Position numbers and translations under genes: made by a program
Notes under the pieces: model-generated
Database searches by the model: none
What the model was told of the DNA's origin: nothing
The model's input: only the letters and a program-made list of their open reading frames with translations
Assembly: GCA_018267655.1 (NCBI GenBank)
Contig: JAFDYB010000086.1
Location: 124,001 to 188,000, forward strand
Direction: 5' to 3'
Length of the DNA stretch: 64,000 nucleotides
Origin: Bacteroidota bacterium
Lineage (GTDB): Bacteria > Bacteroidota > Bacteroidia > B-17B0 > Aurantibacillaceae
Shown: positions 8,199-17,967 of the stretch, in pieces
Position numbering within the stretch: the first letter of the stretch is position 1
Layout: the number at the start of each line of letters is the position of its first letter

Positions 8199-10220
8199 TT
8201 GAAGTTAATTAAATACATAGTCTTTTTTACTTTTTTGCGTTTTACTAGCGCCCAAGTATCCGCCCCAGATTTACGATGTCTTCAAGTGCTTTCTAATGGC
8301 GACGTAAAACTGACTTGGATTGCCCCATCTGATCCATCAAATCAATTTTATTCTTACACAATTTACAGCTCCATTAACAGCTACGGACCTTTTACAAATA
8401 TTGGCACCGTAAGTTCCATATCTATTACAAATTTTACGCATGTAGGTGCAAGTGCAAATACACAATCACACTACTATTACATTACAACGCAGTACGGCAG
8501 TTCAGGTAGTTCGAGCTCAAGCGGCTCTTTTACTTTACAGAGTATTTTTTTAAACACCGTTCAAAATACGGGTGCCGCAGCTGTAAACTGTATTTATAAT
8601 AACCTTAAAAATCCACCCTTACCAAGCACTGCAAATACATTTACATTAAGCCGAACATACCCAATTGGTGTCTGGAATATTCTTTCAATAAGCAGCAACA
8701 CTACATACCCGGATACAATCTCAATATGCTCCTACTCTTACAACTATGTTGTTGAAATTGCAGATAACTCAGGCTGCATTTCAAGTAGCAACATACAAGG
8801 CGGCATTTATAAAAACAATAAAATACCTAATCAATTAAATATTGACTCCATTAGCGTTATGCCAAATGGTCAAACTGTATTTGGCTGGCATTACCCATAC
8901 GATCAAACTATCGTAAAATACACTTTATACCAAAACATAGGCGGTGTTGCAACAGCATTTGACACCTTAGCAGGAATTAATAATACCGTTTACTCCTTTA
9001 CCCCTACCACAGCAAATACAAGCACTGTTGGGTTACACGTATCGGCAATTGATAGTTGTGGCAATAAAAGTACATTTGATAATCAGCCTTATATTACTAT
9101 GTTTTTAACTGCTACTTACGATAGTTGCAAATACGCAAGTAATTTAAATTGGAATCCTTATTTAAAAATGCCCGGCGGATTAAAAGAGTATTGGATCTAT
9201 TACTCTGTAAACGGCTCTCAATACATAAAAATTGGTACATCAAACACAAATAGCTTTGTACACAATAATGTTTCTCCCGGTCAAAATGTATGCTATTTTG
9301 TTAGGGCTGTAAATACGCCGGCAAACATTACAGCATCGAGCAATCGCACTTGTTTTTTCAGCAAACAAGTTAGAACATCGGCATTTGCTTACTTGCGCTT
9401 AGCAAGTGTACTTTCAAAAAACAATAACCTAATTAATTTTTATGTTGACACTACTTATAAATTTAGTGGCATAAATTTATTACGCTCTGAAGACAATACT
9501 AATTATTCAGTTATAAACACTCAAAACTATAATGGCACAAGCTTATATTCGTTTAACGACAATAATGCATTAAATTCATTAAAACCCTATTATTACAAAG
9601 CGCAAATAATTGATGCCTGTGGAAACTTGCGTATTTATAGCAATATTGCTAAAACTATCTTTTTAACAGCCGCAGGCGACAACGAGCAAACAACTAGTAA
9701 AAAATTAGTTTGGACAAATTACTTTGGCTTTAATGCAGGTGTTAGTGGTTATAATGTGTATAGAATAATTAACGGTGTAAAACTTGCTTCACCAATTGGC
9801 TCAACATCACTTAACGACAGCATATTTATAGATAACGTAATTGATGAATCAACAAACGGATCAAAAATAGAGCACCAAGTAGAAGCAATTGAAAGTCTTG
9901 GAAATATTTATGGCTTTCAAGATAAATCTGTTTCTAACATTGTAGATGTTTACAATAACGATTTACTGTTTATACCAAATGCCTTTTCGCCAAAGGGCGT
10001 TAACAAAACATGGAAACCAATACCTCATTTTATTGACATTAACGAATACACTGTAAAAGTTTTTAATAAATGGGGAAATAAAGTATGGGAAAGTTCGAAC
10101 CAATCAGACGCATGGAATGGCGAAAATTGCACGCCAGATGTTTATGTTTATATAATTAATTATAAAAACTCAAGAGGCGAATATAAAGAAGCTAAAGGTA
10201 GCATATTACTGCTTGAATAA
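8199..10220 (+). CDS. Secreted multi-domain protein with type IX (type B) sorting domain
   Basis: A 673-residue exported protein. A signal peptide (IVFFTFLRFTSA) is followed by about five fibronectin-III-like or Ig-like repeats marked by repeated tyrosine-rich strands (FYSYTIYSSINSYGPF, KYTLYQNIGG, EYWIYYSVNGSQY, GYNVYRIINGV). The C-terminal 85 residues (FIPNAFSPKGVNKTW, INEYTVKVFNKWGNKVWESS, DAWNGENC, VYVYIINYKNSRGEYKEAKG) are a gliding-motility-type CHU_C domain, the type B signal for type IX secretion. The start is taken as TTG 8199 because the signal peptide begins there. It is likely surface-attached or released; ligand unknown. Confidence 0.9.
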   Translation: MKLIKYIVFFTFLRFTSAQVSAPDLRCLQVLSNGDVKLTWIAPSDPSNQFYSYTIYSSINSYGPFTNIGTVSSISITNFTHVGASANTQSHYYYITTQYGSSGSSSSSGSFTLQSIFLNTVQNTGAAAVNCIYNNLKNPPLPSTANTFTLSRTYPIGVWNILSISSNTTYPDTISICSYSYNYVVEIADNSGCISSSNIQGGIYKNNKIPNQLNIDSISVMPNGQTVFGWHYPYDQTIVKYTLYQNIGGVATAFDTLAGINNTVYSFTPTTANTSTVGLHVSAIDSCGNKSTFDNQPYITMFLTATYDSCKYASNLNWNPYLKMPGGLKEYWIYYSVNGSQYIKIGTSNTNSFVHNNVSPGQNVCYFVRAVNTPANITASSNRTCFFSKQVRTSAFAYLRLASVLSKNNNLINFYVDTTYKFSGINLLRSEDNTNYSVINTQNYNGTSLYSFNDNNALNSLKPYYYKAQIIDACGNLRIYSNIAKTIFLTAAGDNEQTTSKKLVWTNYFGFNAGVSGYNVYRIINGVKLASPIGSTSLNDSIFIDNVIDESTNGSKIEHQVEAIESLGNIYGFQDKSVSNIVDVYNNDLLFIPNAFSPKGVNKTWKPIPHFIDINEYTVKVFNKWGNKVWESSNQSDAWNGENCTPDVYVYIINYKNSRGEYKEAKGSILLLE

Positions 10221-10245
10221 TCTCTTAATTAACTCAAATTTATAA

Positions 10246-11175
10246 ATGAAACTATTTATCTGCACCGTACTACTAGCTGCTTCTACATTACTTGGGTATG
10301 CACAAACAAGCGACTCTGCATGGCAAGCATGTGTAAAAGCAGAAAAGCAATTAAAAAAATTACAAATTTTTTTCAGTTCAAAAAATGAACAGGACAGGAT
10401 AGAAGGTAATAAAAAATTTGTAGCCGAATGGGATAAAATTCTGAGTAATCCCAAAAGTTTAACCTACCCATTTGATAGCTTAAAAGAAGTTTCTATACTA
10501 AATTCAAAAAATAAAAAAATAAAATTAATTACTTGGAATCTTCACAAAAACGATGGTTCACACATTTTTTTTGGTTATTTATTAGTTGATAATAGCAAAA
10601 AAATAAAAAAAAGTTTTTTAAAATATATAAAAGTTGAAGAGTATAATTGTTTTAAATTAATTGATAACTCAATGACAATTAATAACCCAGAAAATTTTAT
10701 TGGCTCTCCTAATAAATGGTACGGTATGTTGTACTATCAACTCATAGAAAATGATGGCTTTTACACCTTATTAGGATATGACCCTAATAATAAAATTACT
10801 CAAAAAAAATTTATTGATATATTGTATTTTAAATCAGATGGCTCGCCAATTTTTGGAAAAGATGTATTTAAATTTGCAAGAAAAAATCCGAGGCGGTTAA
10901 TGTTTGAATACAGCAGCGAAGTAAGCATGAGCCTGCGATATGACGAGCGACAAAACAAAATAGTGTATAGTCACTTAGGGCCTAAAACCGAAGATGCCAT
11001 TCTGCAAAATCAAATGCAATATTATGGACCAGATGGAAGTTTTGATGCCCTTAAAATGGAAAAAAATAAATGGACAATTGTCGAAGATGTAGATGCTAGA
11101 AATCCTAAAAGTAAAAATGAAAATATAAAGCCACCTGATATAAAAGATCAAAAAAAGATTTATAAATCAAATTAA
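10246..11175 (+). CDS. Secreted protein of unknown function
   Basis: A 309-residue protein with a signal peptide (LFICTVLLAASTLLGYA, cut before QTSD). The mature part starts helical (AWQACVKAEKQLKKL) and then has beta-rich segments with repeated aromatic strands (LITWNLHKNDGSHIFFGYLL, KWYGMLYYQLIENDGFYTLLG, RRLMFEYSSEVSMSLRYDE, YSHLGPKTEDAILQNQMQYYG). I have seen this general pattern in Bacteroidota secreted proteins but know no function. It lies 25 bases after the type B cargo gene and 7 before the nuclease gene. Confidence 0.75.
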   Translation: MKLFICTVLLAASTLLGYAQTSDSAWQACVKAEKQLKKLQIFFSSKNEQDRIEGNKKFVAEWDKILSNPKSLTYPFDSLKEVSILNSKNKKIKLITWNLHKNDGSHIFFGYLLVDNSKKIKKSFLKYIKVEEYNCFKLIDNSMTINNPENFIGSPNKWYGMLYYQLIENDGFYTLLGYDPNNKITQKKFIDILYFKSDGSPIFGKDVFKFARKNPRRLMFEYSSEVSMSLRYDERQNKIVYSHLGPKTEDAILQNQMQYYGPDGSFDALKMEKNKWTIVEDVDARNPKSKNENIKPPDIKDQKKIYKSN

Positions 11176-11182
11176 TAACCTT

Positions 11183-11611
11183 GTGATTTATCCGCCAATT
11201 AAAGCTAAGCTTAAAAAAAAATTAAATCAAGATTTTATTTTTGACTCCATTCGAAAAAAATGGCTTTTACTCACTCCCGAAGAGTTTTTGCGACAACATG
11301 TTGTAAGTTGGTTACTACATCAAAAAAAATATCCAGCCTCATTAATATCTCTCGAAAAAGAAATAAAATTTAATAACATAAAAAAACGTTACGATATTGT
11401 TGTTTACGACAGGTTACTTAATCCCTTCATAATTATTGAGTGTAAAGCTCCAAATGTTGCAATTGACATTTCTGTTTTAGAACAAGCGTTGCGCTACAAT
11501 ACTATAATTAAAGCACCATATTTATTAATTAGCAATGGCTTTAACCAAAAAGTGTACTTAAATAATAACCAAGTTAATGAAATACCCACTTGCAGTTATA
11601 CAAGTTATTAA
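11183..11611 (+). CDS. Stand-alone HsdR N-terminal-like nuclease domain protein
   Basis: A 142-residue protein equal to the nuclease domain found at the N-terminus of type I restriction HsdR subunits, without the helicase. PD-(D/E)XK catalytic residues are visible: D71 in KRYDIVVYDR and E86-x-K88 in FIIIECKAP. The upstream helix LRQHVVSWLLHQKKYP is typical of the group. No hsdM or hsdS is near, so it is not part of a restriction system here; lone copies occur widely in Bacteroidota and may act in DNA repair. The start is GTG at 11183, 7 bases after the previous gene, so probably cotranscribed. Confidence 0.8.
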   Translation: MIYPPIKAKLKKKLNQDFIFDSIRKKWLLLTPEEFLRQHVVSWLLHQKKYPASLISLEKEIKFNNIKKRYDIVVYDRLLNPFIIIECKAPNVAIDISVLEQALRYNTIIKAPYLLISNGFNQKVYLNNNQVNEIPTCSYTSY

Positions 11612-11731
11612 TCTTTTAAAAATTTAAGTTATTGATTATCATTTGTTTAGCAAATAATTACTAAATACCTAAAACATTTTACCCTTAACATTGTTTTGTG
11701 TTTGGGAATAAACCCACATTAAATAAAAACT

Positions 11732-14700
11732 ATGAAAAAAATCTATCAATTAATCATTGGCTTTGCTATTTCTCTAGGAATTGCAAATGCCCAAACCTAT
11801 CTGAGTGAAAACTTTGATGGCACATGGAGCGGTAGCCCGGCTGCACCGGCAGGGTGGACACAAACACAAACAATCTTATTAGGCGATGGTATTCCTGAAG
11901 CTACAACTGCCAACGGAGAAAAAGACTGGGAGCAAAACACTAACACAGGTGCAGGAACTTGGTCAAATTCACCAGGAGGCACAATGCCAAATGCAGCTGT
12001 GAGCGGATCAAATGTTCTTTTCATGAACGATTATTATTTTGGCTCTACTGGTAATGCTTTCGGCTCAAGAAGAATGGAAAGCCCAGCAATCAATTTAGCT
12101 AGTGCCACAAGTCCTTATGTTAGATTTAGTTATTTTTGCGGCTACCCTTCAACAAATCTGTTGCTTAGAGTTGTAGCTTCAAATGATGGTGGAACAACAT
12201 GGAATCCTATCATGTTTATTTCACCAAATGCTGATGTTACAAGCTTTTCTAGTACAACACCGTGGCAAAAAATTAGCGTTAAGATACCTTCAATATTCAT
12301 GGTATCAAATGCTAAACTTGGTCTTGAAATGACTAATACATGGGGTACATCTTGCTTATTTGTTGATAATTTTAGCGTTGAAGAGTTTACTCCTACAACA
12401 ATTACATCAGCTGCTTCAGGTGCTTGGAGTAACCCAGCTACATGGGTAGGTGGTGTGGTACCAAACGCAAATAATAACGTTGTAATTGCAGCTACTCATA
12501 CCGTTCAAACCGATGTAAATATTGCACGAATGCAAGATTTAAGTATTGATGGGGTATTTACTTATTCTTCTACTTCAACAACTCAACTCAATCATGTTTT
12601 TGGAAATATGACAATTAATGCGACAGGCACATATTTCTCAGGAAATGGCACTACGGGTAAAAGATCTTATTTTGGTGGAAACATAATAAACAATGGCATT
12701 ATGAACTTTCAACCTGGTACTAGTGTAACTGGTGCCTTAGTTTGGATTGGCTATCAAAGCACATATTCAGGATCTGGAAGTATTGTTAATAATAGAGTGC
12801 CAACTGTTGCTCATGCAGCAATTGGCGGGGTTCAATACAGCTCTCCTTTCACAATTTCAAATACCTGTGCTTTATATTTAGGAACCGTAAATGGAACAAA
12901 TTTAACTTTAGGTAATGCCCCCTCAACAGGCGCAACTTTTTTAATTGAAGAGTGTGTTGGTAAAATTGTAGGTCCTGTTACATACAACAGCACAAATATT
13001 GCACAACGTAACCTTACTTTTACAAACCCTGTAAATGGGCAAGGCGGTATTTCCTTAGGCATTCCTCAAAGCAATGTTACACCTGCCGATGAAATTGAAA
13101 CAATTGCAGGAAATAAGCAAGTTACAGGTACTTTAAATATGAATACTCATAATAATATGGTGCTCGGGTATCCTTTGTCAGTTGGTACTTCAACAGGTTC
13201 TCAAAATATAGCTTTATCAAGAGGTATTATTATTACCACATCTGTTAATATACTTACACTTAATCAATCAGCAGCAGGAACAATCGGTACGGTGCCAACC
13301 ACAATTACATCCGACGGCACAAACGGTGGTAATCATGGTTCATATATATCAGGGCCTTTAAAAATATTCTTTCCATCTACAGGATCAGGCAATAGAACCT
13401 TTCCCTTAGGTGCAGGAACTGCCTTTCATACAAATCTTCCATCAGCAAATGCTAAGCGAGAGCTTGTTTTAGGGTCTGGCTCGTTAGCATGGAATAGCCA
13501 AACAATTACCGCTACCATCGAAGCTCCTCCAAGCGGCTCTACCACAGGAACTCTAAGTACAGTTATGGGTAATAGAGCGTACCGTCTTAATTTTAATGGA
13601 GGGCCGAATTTAGGTATAAATAATACCTTGCAAATGGCGTACAATAACTCCACTTTTGGCGGAAACGATAACTTAGTTGGTACTTTGCAAGACATTAGAA
13701 TTGCCCAATCACCTGCATTATCTGGCCCTTGGACTGAGCGATCGTTAACTTCAGGTTCAGGTCCTATTGTGAACAATACACCAAGCACTCGTGTTACAAC
13801 TTCTGTTGCACCAGGCCCTATTAATTCCGGTGATCAATATTTTGCATGGGCTACTGTTTCATCAATATGTAACGGCGCACCTACAAGCGGAACAATTACT
13901 GCATCATCAACTACTTTATGCAACGGATCTTCAAAAACTTTATCATTAACAGGAGCAACATCAGGCGTTGGCATCACTTATCAATGGCAATCTTCAACCG
14001 TTGCAGGTGGTCCTTACTCAAATATGGGAACTTCTTTAACTCAAACAACAGGTGTCTTAAGTTCAACTATGTATTACATTGTAACAACAAGTTGTTCAAC
14101 TTCAGGTTTATTAAGTACCACACCTGAGTTTACTTTAACTGTTTATGCTAACCCTACAATAGCTTTAACTCCAACAAATGCTAGTATCTGCTTACCGGGC
14201 TCACCAAGTGTTAATTTAACTGCCTCTGGAGCTTCAACATATACATGGTCTCCTGCTGCAAGTTTATCAAGTGCAAACGGAAGTTTAGTTAGCGCTTCTC
14301 CATCTGCAAGTCAAATATATACTGTTATAGGCACAAGCTCTGTTGGTTGCAATAGCGCGCCTACAACAGTTGGTGTAACAATGAACATTGGTGTAACAAT
14401 AAACAGCATTTCTGCAACACCTAATTCTGTTTGTTCAGGAGGAAGTAGCACATTAACACCGTCAATACCTACACCAACACTTAATTACTGCCAACCAGTT
14501 TATTCAATCGGAACAAGTGGTGGAGACTATGTTGGAGGCGTAACATTAAGCACACTATCAAACACTACCACAGGATTGGCTTCACCATATTATACAGTTT
14601 ATCCACAATTAGGAAATACAACTACCACCTTAACTGCCGGTACTGTTTATACCATTCAATTACAGCCAGGTTCATACTCAAGTTCAAATAGTTTAGCCGC

Positions 14701-15808
14701 ATGGATTGATTTTAATCAAAATGGTAATTTAGCTGATCCGGGTGAAAAATTAGGCGAAGTAACAGGGCTTGGGGCATTTCCTGCTGTTGGGAATGTAACA
14801 TTTACTGTTCCACCAACTGCATTAAACGGTAGCGCTCAACTTAGAGTTAGAGAAATTTATGCAGGTTTAAACATGGATCCGTGTGCAAATGACTCTTATG
14901 GCGAAACCGAAGATTACATTATTACCATTATGGGCGGTGTAAATCCTGTTAACACATACACTTGGGCGCCTATAGCAAATTTAAGTTCAGTAAATACTGC
15001 ATCTACAGTTGCAAACACAATTACTGCCACTACAATTTACACACTAAATGTTACTAATATTTATGGCTGTATAACCACTTCAAACGTAACTGTTAGTGTT
15101 ACTCCTTCTCCAACAATTAATGTGTTAGGTAATGCCCCTATCTGTAGTGGTTCAAGCCTTACATTAAATGCAAGTGGCGCTGATACTTATACATGGAGTA
15201 CAACTTCTAATTCAACTTCAATTGTTGTAGCGCCTAGTACTGGTACAGTTTATTCAGTGTCAGGTACGTCTTCGCTAACAGGATGCAGTAATTCAATTGC
15301 AGTAACTGTAACAGTTAATCCATTACCAAGCGTAAGCTTAACTGCAGCACAAACTACTGCATGTATTGGTGGTTCAACAGTTGCTTTAACAGGTTCGCCA
15401 ATAGGAGGTACATATACCGGATCAAATGTTTTAGGTAATTACTTTACACCTGCATCAACCGGTACATTTGTGCTTAATTATGCTTATACAAATACAGTAA
15501 CGGGTTGCTCTAATTCTGCAACTACTTCAATTGTTGTTAGTGTTTGTACGTCTATTTCAAAACTTGCTCAAGGCAATGCTACCATTAACTTGTTTCCAAA
15601 TCCAAGCAATGGTAAGTTTGTTGTTGAAATGAGTAATGCAAATAATGCGAGTGTTCAAGTGCTTGATTTAACAGGTCGTATTTTACTAAATACAACTATG
15701 AACAATAATGCCTTAGAAATAGATTTAAGCAATTATTCGAATGGTGTTTATTACATTAGAATTAATTCAAACAATCAACTTCATGTTTTAAAAGCTATAA
15801 AGCAATAA
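11732..15808 (+). CDS. Large secreted protein with GEVED domain and type IX (type A) sorting domain
   Basis: A 1358-residue exported protein. After a signal peptide (LIIGFAISLGIANA) comes a jelly-roll or CBM-like region with ENFDGTWS and SPAINLASATSPYVRFSYFC (about 25-220), a G8-like segment GAWSNPATWVGGVVPNANN (about 230), a long low-complexity Ser/Thr/Gly beta region, Ig-like/PKD-like repeats marked TYTWSP, and a GEVED domain (AAWIDFNQNGNLADPGEK through YGETEDYIITIMGG, about 925-1070). It ends in a type A type IX sorting domain (NLFPNPSNGKFVVEM through NGVYYIRINSNNQ). Probably a surface adhesin or matrix protein. A single-gene unit with its own terminator. Confidence 0.9.
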   Translation: MKKIYQLIIGFAISLGIANAQTYLSENFDGTWSGSPAAPAGWTQTQTILLGDGIPEATTANGEKDWEQNTNTGAGTWSNSPGGTMPNAAVSGSNVLFMNDYYFGSTGNAFGSRRMESPAINLASATSPYVRFSYFCGYPSTNLLLRVVASNDGGTTWNPIMFISPNADVTSFSSTTPWQKISVKIPSIFMVSNAKLGLEMTNTWGTSCLFVDNFSVEEFTPTTITSAASGAWSNPATWVGGVVPNANNNVVIAATHTVQTDVNIARMQDLSIDGVFTYSSTSTTQLNHVFGNMTINATGTYFSGNGTTGKRSYFGGNIINNGIMNFQPGTSVTGALVWIGYQSTYSGSGSIVNNRVPTVAHAAIGGVQYSSPFTISNTCALYLGTVNGTNLTLGNAPSTGATFLIEECVGKIVGPVTYNSTNIAQRNLTFTNPVNGQGGISLGIPQSNVTPADEIETIAGNKQVTGTLNMNTHNNMVLGYPLSVGTSTGSQNIALSRGIIITTSVNILTLNQSAAGTIGTVPTTITSDGTNGGNHGSYISGPLKIFFPSTGSGNRTFPLGAGTAFHTNLPSANAKRELVLGSGSLAWNSQTITATIEAPPSGSTTGTLSTVMGNRAYRLNFNGGPNLGINNTLQMAYNNSTFGGNDNLVGTLQDIRIAQSPALSGPWTERSLTSGSGPIVNNTPSTRVTTSVAPGPINSGDQYFAWATVSSICNGAPTSGTITASSTTLCNGSSKTLSLTGATSGVGITYQWQSSTVAGGPYSNMGTSLTQTTGVLSSTMYYIVTTSCSTSGLLSTTPEFTLTVYANPTIALTPTNASICLPGSPSVNLTASGASTYTWSPAASLSSANGSLVSASPSASQIYTVIGTSSVGCNSAPTTVGVTMNIGVTINSISATPNSVCSGGSSTLTPSIPTPTLNYCQPVYSIGTSGGDYVGGVTLSTLSNTTTGLASPYYTVYPQLGNTTTTLTAGTVYTIQLQPGSYSSSNSLAAWIDFNQNGNLADPGEKLGEVTGLGAFPAVGNVTFTVPPTALNGSAQLRVREIYAGLNMDPCANDSYGETEDYIITIMGGVNPVNTYTWAPIANLSSVNTASTVANTITATTIYTLNVTNIYGCITTSNVTVSVTPSPTINVLGNAPICSGSSLTLNASGADTYTWSTTSNSTSIVVAPSTGTVYSVSGTSSLTGCSNSIAVTVTVNPLPSVSLTAAQTTACIGGSTVALTGSPIGGTYTGSNVLGNYFTPASTGTFVLNYAYTNTVTGCSNSATTSIVVSVCTSISKLAQGNATINLFPNPSNGKFVVEMSNANNASVQVLDLTGRILLNTTMNNNALEIDLSNYSNGVYYIRINSNNQLHVLKAIKQ

Positions 15809-15826
15809 AATAAATTATAACTATCT

Positions 15827-15868
15827 TAAAAGCCGCATTTAGTACTTAAATGCGGCTTTTAATTTTTA
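15827..15868 (+). terminator. Terminator after the type A cargo gene
   Basis: A 15-bp perfect stem (15,827-15,841 with 15,847-15,861, core AAGCCGCATTTA) with a 5-base loop, then AATTTTTAG. It lies 19 bases behind the stop codon. Confidence 0.9.
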
Positions 15869-16202
15869 GAAAAGATAATTTGTGCCAAATGCAGATATAC
15901 TTTAGTTCAAAGGTGCAAATTATACTTAGGTGATAGAAAACTTTACATATCCCTTGCTACATAAGCATTTTTTTGAAAAGGTAAAGACAAAAAAGAATTA
16001 GCAGATTGGACTATAATATATTTACACGTATTTCATCAAAACAATTCATTAAATAGTCAAGTTAATTTAAAAAAAACAGCTTAACGAGCACATGCTAAGA
16101 ATTTTCATATCTGATAATTATTTTTCTATCTTTTGATTTTAGAATTAAATTCATTTTACTCAATTTGCCGTGCAAAAAGATAGTGTACAAAAAACAGATA
16201 GA

Positions 16203-16242
16203 TTATAAAAAATAAGTCGCAAATTTTTATTTGCGACTTATT
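16203..16242 (-). terminator. Terminator of the PQQ-propeller gene
   Basis: A 14-bp stem (16,211-16,224 with 16,229-16,242, AATAAGTCGCAAAT) with a TTTT loop. On the minus strand it is followed by a run of Ts, and it lies about 70 bases past the stop of the minus-strand gene. Confidence 0.8.
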
Positions 16243-16312
16243 ACCAAATTATAGACTCGTTTAAATTAGAGAATACTTCTCTTTACTACACAAAAGATTT
16301 ATTAGGTTAAAT

Positions 16313-17899
16313 TTAATTTGTTTTAAACCTGAATACTTTTGCTCCATCAAATTTCACAAATTCATTTCCGTCATCTGAAAACTTAGGATTTCCAGTATCT
16401 TCAATTTTCCCGGTAATATTTCCTGTGTTTAAATCTAACCTAACAAAGGCATTGATAACCTCTTTATTTTTTCCGTTCCAAACATAAAATGCATCACCAA
16501 CATCAAATGTTCCTAAACATTTGCCTGTTTTTGTACCATAATTAAGTTTTCCTGAGCCCATATCAACGCTTGCTATTCCTTTTTCACTTTCAACAATTAA
16601 TGCATTTTTATACGACCAAATATTTTCGGCATAACCTAATTTTAAATCTTTTACAGGCGTTTTAAATAAAACTTTACCTGAAGATGCGTCAAAACTGTAA
16701 ATATTTTTTGAACTACCTACAAATACTTTACCGTTATCTAAGAATAGATTGGTGATTGCACCTTTAAATTTATCTTCAAATTCCGACTCTCTGCTATGGG
16801 TATCCCAAAGTAATTTCCCAGTATTTATATCATACGCTTTTACCCCAAAATTACCATCATAACGAAACTCTCTTTTATAAGTGGTGCCCTTATCGCTGTT
16901 TATCATAATTTGTTTTTCAATTAACCCGCCAAACTGTGCAAATAATACATTTCCAGAAACACTAATGTTCGGGATAATTTCATCTTTATCAAGTTTATCT
17001 TGAATTTTCCAAATTACATTTCCGTTTTCGATGTTTACTTTTTTAATACACCTGTTTTCTTTTGATAAATCAACAATGTAAACTGCATCATTTATTGCTA
17101 AAGGCCATGCAGCTCTACCTAATTCTTGAGTTGATTTAAATACCCCAAAATCAAATGTTGAATTATCAAATGTTGAAGTCCACAACACTTTTCCGGTATT
17201 AAAATCTAGTACCGTTAAGCCTTCGTAAAGCACAAATATTTTTCCTGCTGTTTCGTACATCGTAATAAAATCAGAGCCACCATCTGAGTAACCGGAAGGA
17301 AATAAATTTCTTACCACTTTTACATTTATAGACTGCTGCCAGCTATTTTTACCGCTTGAGGTTATTGTTGCTGTTGTTTCTGAGGGCTTCATGCTACCTG
17401 TAAGTACCCTTCTTTTATAGGTAAGACTAATTGTTGAGCCATCTTTCTCAATTTCTCCAATCCCTATTTTTTTTGACTTAAATTTAGAAAACCAAACTTT
17501 TTTCTGTTTTTCTACCTTAATTTTTTCAAACTCAGCATTATCAATAACCTTACCTGTTTTAGCATCAAAATAATACGACTTTGTTACATCTTTTTCTTCT
17601 TTCACTATTTCTAATACATTTTTGTCATCATGAAATTCATAAGAACTTGCTTTTTTGAAATCAAACTTCTCCTTAAAATTAACGGTCCAAAGTATCGTTC
17701 CTGTTTTAGCATCCATCATTGAAAGATTCTTCCAGTCTGTGCCCCAGCAGTAGTCTCTGTCTTTACTAATTCCTCTAGAATCAACTGAAATAGGAAATTT
17801 ACTTTTATAAATTTGTTGAAATTCTTTTTGAGAATATAGATTATATGTAAAGAAGATTGATACACATAATGCCAAAAAAAGATTGTTTTGTTTTTTCAT
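16313..17899 (-). CDS. Exported PQQ-like beta-propeller protein
   Basis: A 528-residue protein with a signal peptide (LFLALCVSIFFTYNLYS). Repeated blade motifs of the PQQ/quinoprotein-like propeller are visible: KTGTILWTVNF, NTGKVLWTSTF, ENGNVIWKIQD, NTGKLLWDTHS, ASSGKVLFKTPV, GSGKLNYGTK. This fold is used in BamB-like scaffolds and quinoprotein enzymes; I see no heme motif or other catalytic mark, so a scaffolding or binding role is more likely. It is the downstream partner of the PorE-like gene (about 70 bases apart) and ends in its own terminator. Confidence 0.85.
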   Translation of the reverse strand: MKKQNNLFLALCVSIFFTYNLYSQKEFQQIYKSKFPISVDSRGISKDRDYCWGTDWKNLSMMDAKTGTILWTVNFKEKFDFKKASSYEFHDDKNVLEIVKEEKDVTKSYYFDAKTGKVIDNAEFEKIKVEKQKKVWFSKFKSKKIGIGEIEKDGSTISLTYKRRVLTGSMKPSETTATITSSGKNSWQQSINVKVVRNLFPSGYSDGGSDFITMYETAGKIFVLYEGLTVLDFNTGKVLWTSTFDNSTFDFGVFKSTQELGRAAWPLAINDAVYIVDLSKENRCIKKVNIENGNVIWKIQDKLDKDEIIPNISVSGNVLFAQFGGLIEKQIMINSDKGTTYKREFRYDGNFGVKAYDINTGKLLWDTHSRESEFEDKFKGAITNLFLDNGKVFVGSSKNIYSFDASSGKVLFKTPVKDLKLGYAENIWSYKNALIVESEKGIASVDMGSGKLNYGTKTGKCLGTFDVGDAFYVWNGKNKEVINAFVRLDLNTGNITGKIEDTGNPKFSDDGNEFVKFDGAKVFRFKTN

Positions 17900-17967
17900 A
17901 TATTTTAGTTTTTAATAGTTCAAAGTTAAAGAGTGTTGTTTTTATAGCTATACTACTTTAGTAGTAT

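Larger units (their letters stand above)
15809..16312. other. Intergenic region between convergent genes
   Basis: About 500 bases without a credible gene. It holds the two terminators listed at 15,827 and 16,211. The middle part (15,869-16,210) is AT-rich with stops in all frames; I see no RNA gene or repeat in it. Confidence 0.7.

Noticed and set aside
11183-11611. Type I restriction system
   Set aside because: Only the nuclease domain is present; there is no HsdM, HsdS or helicase.
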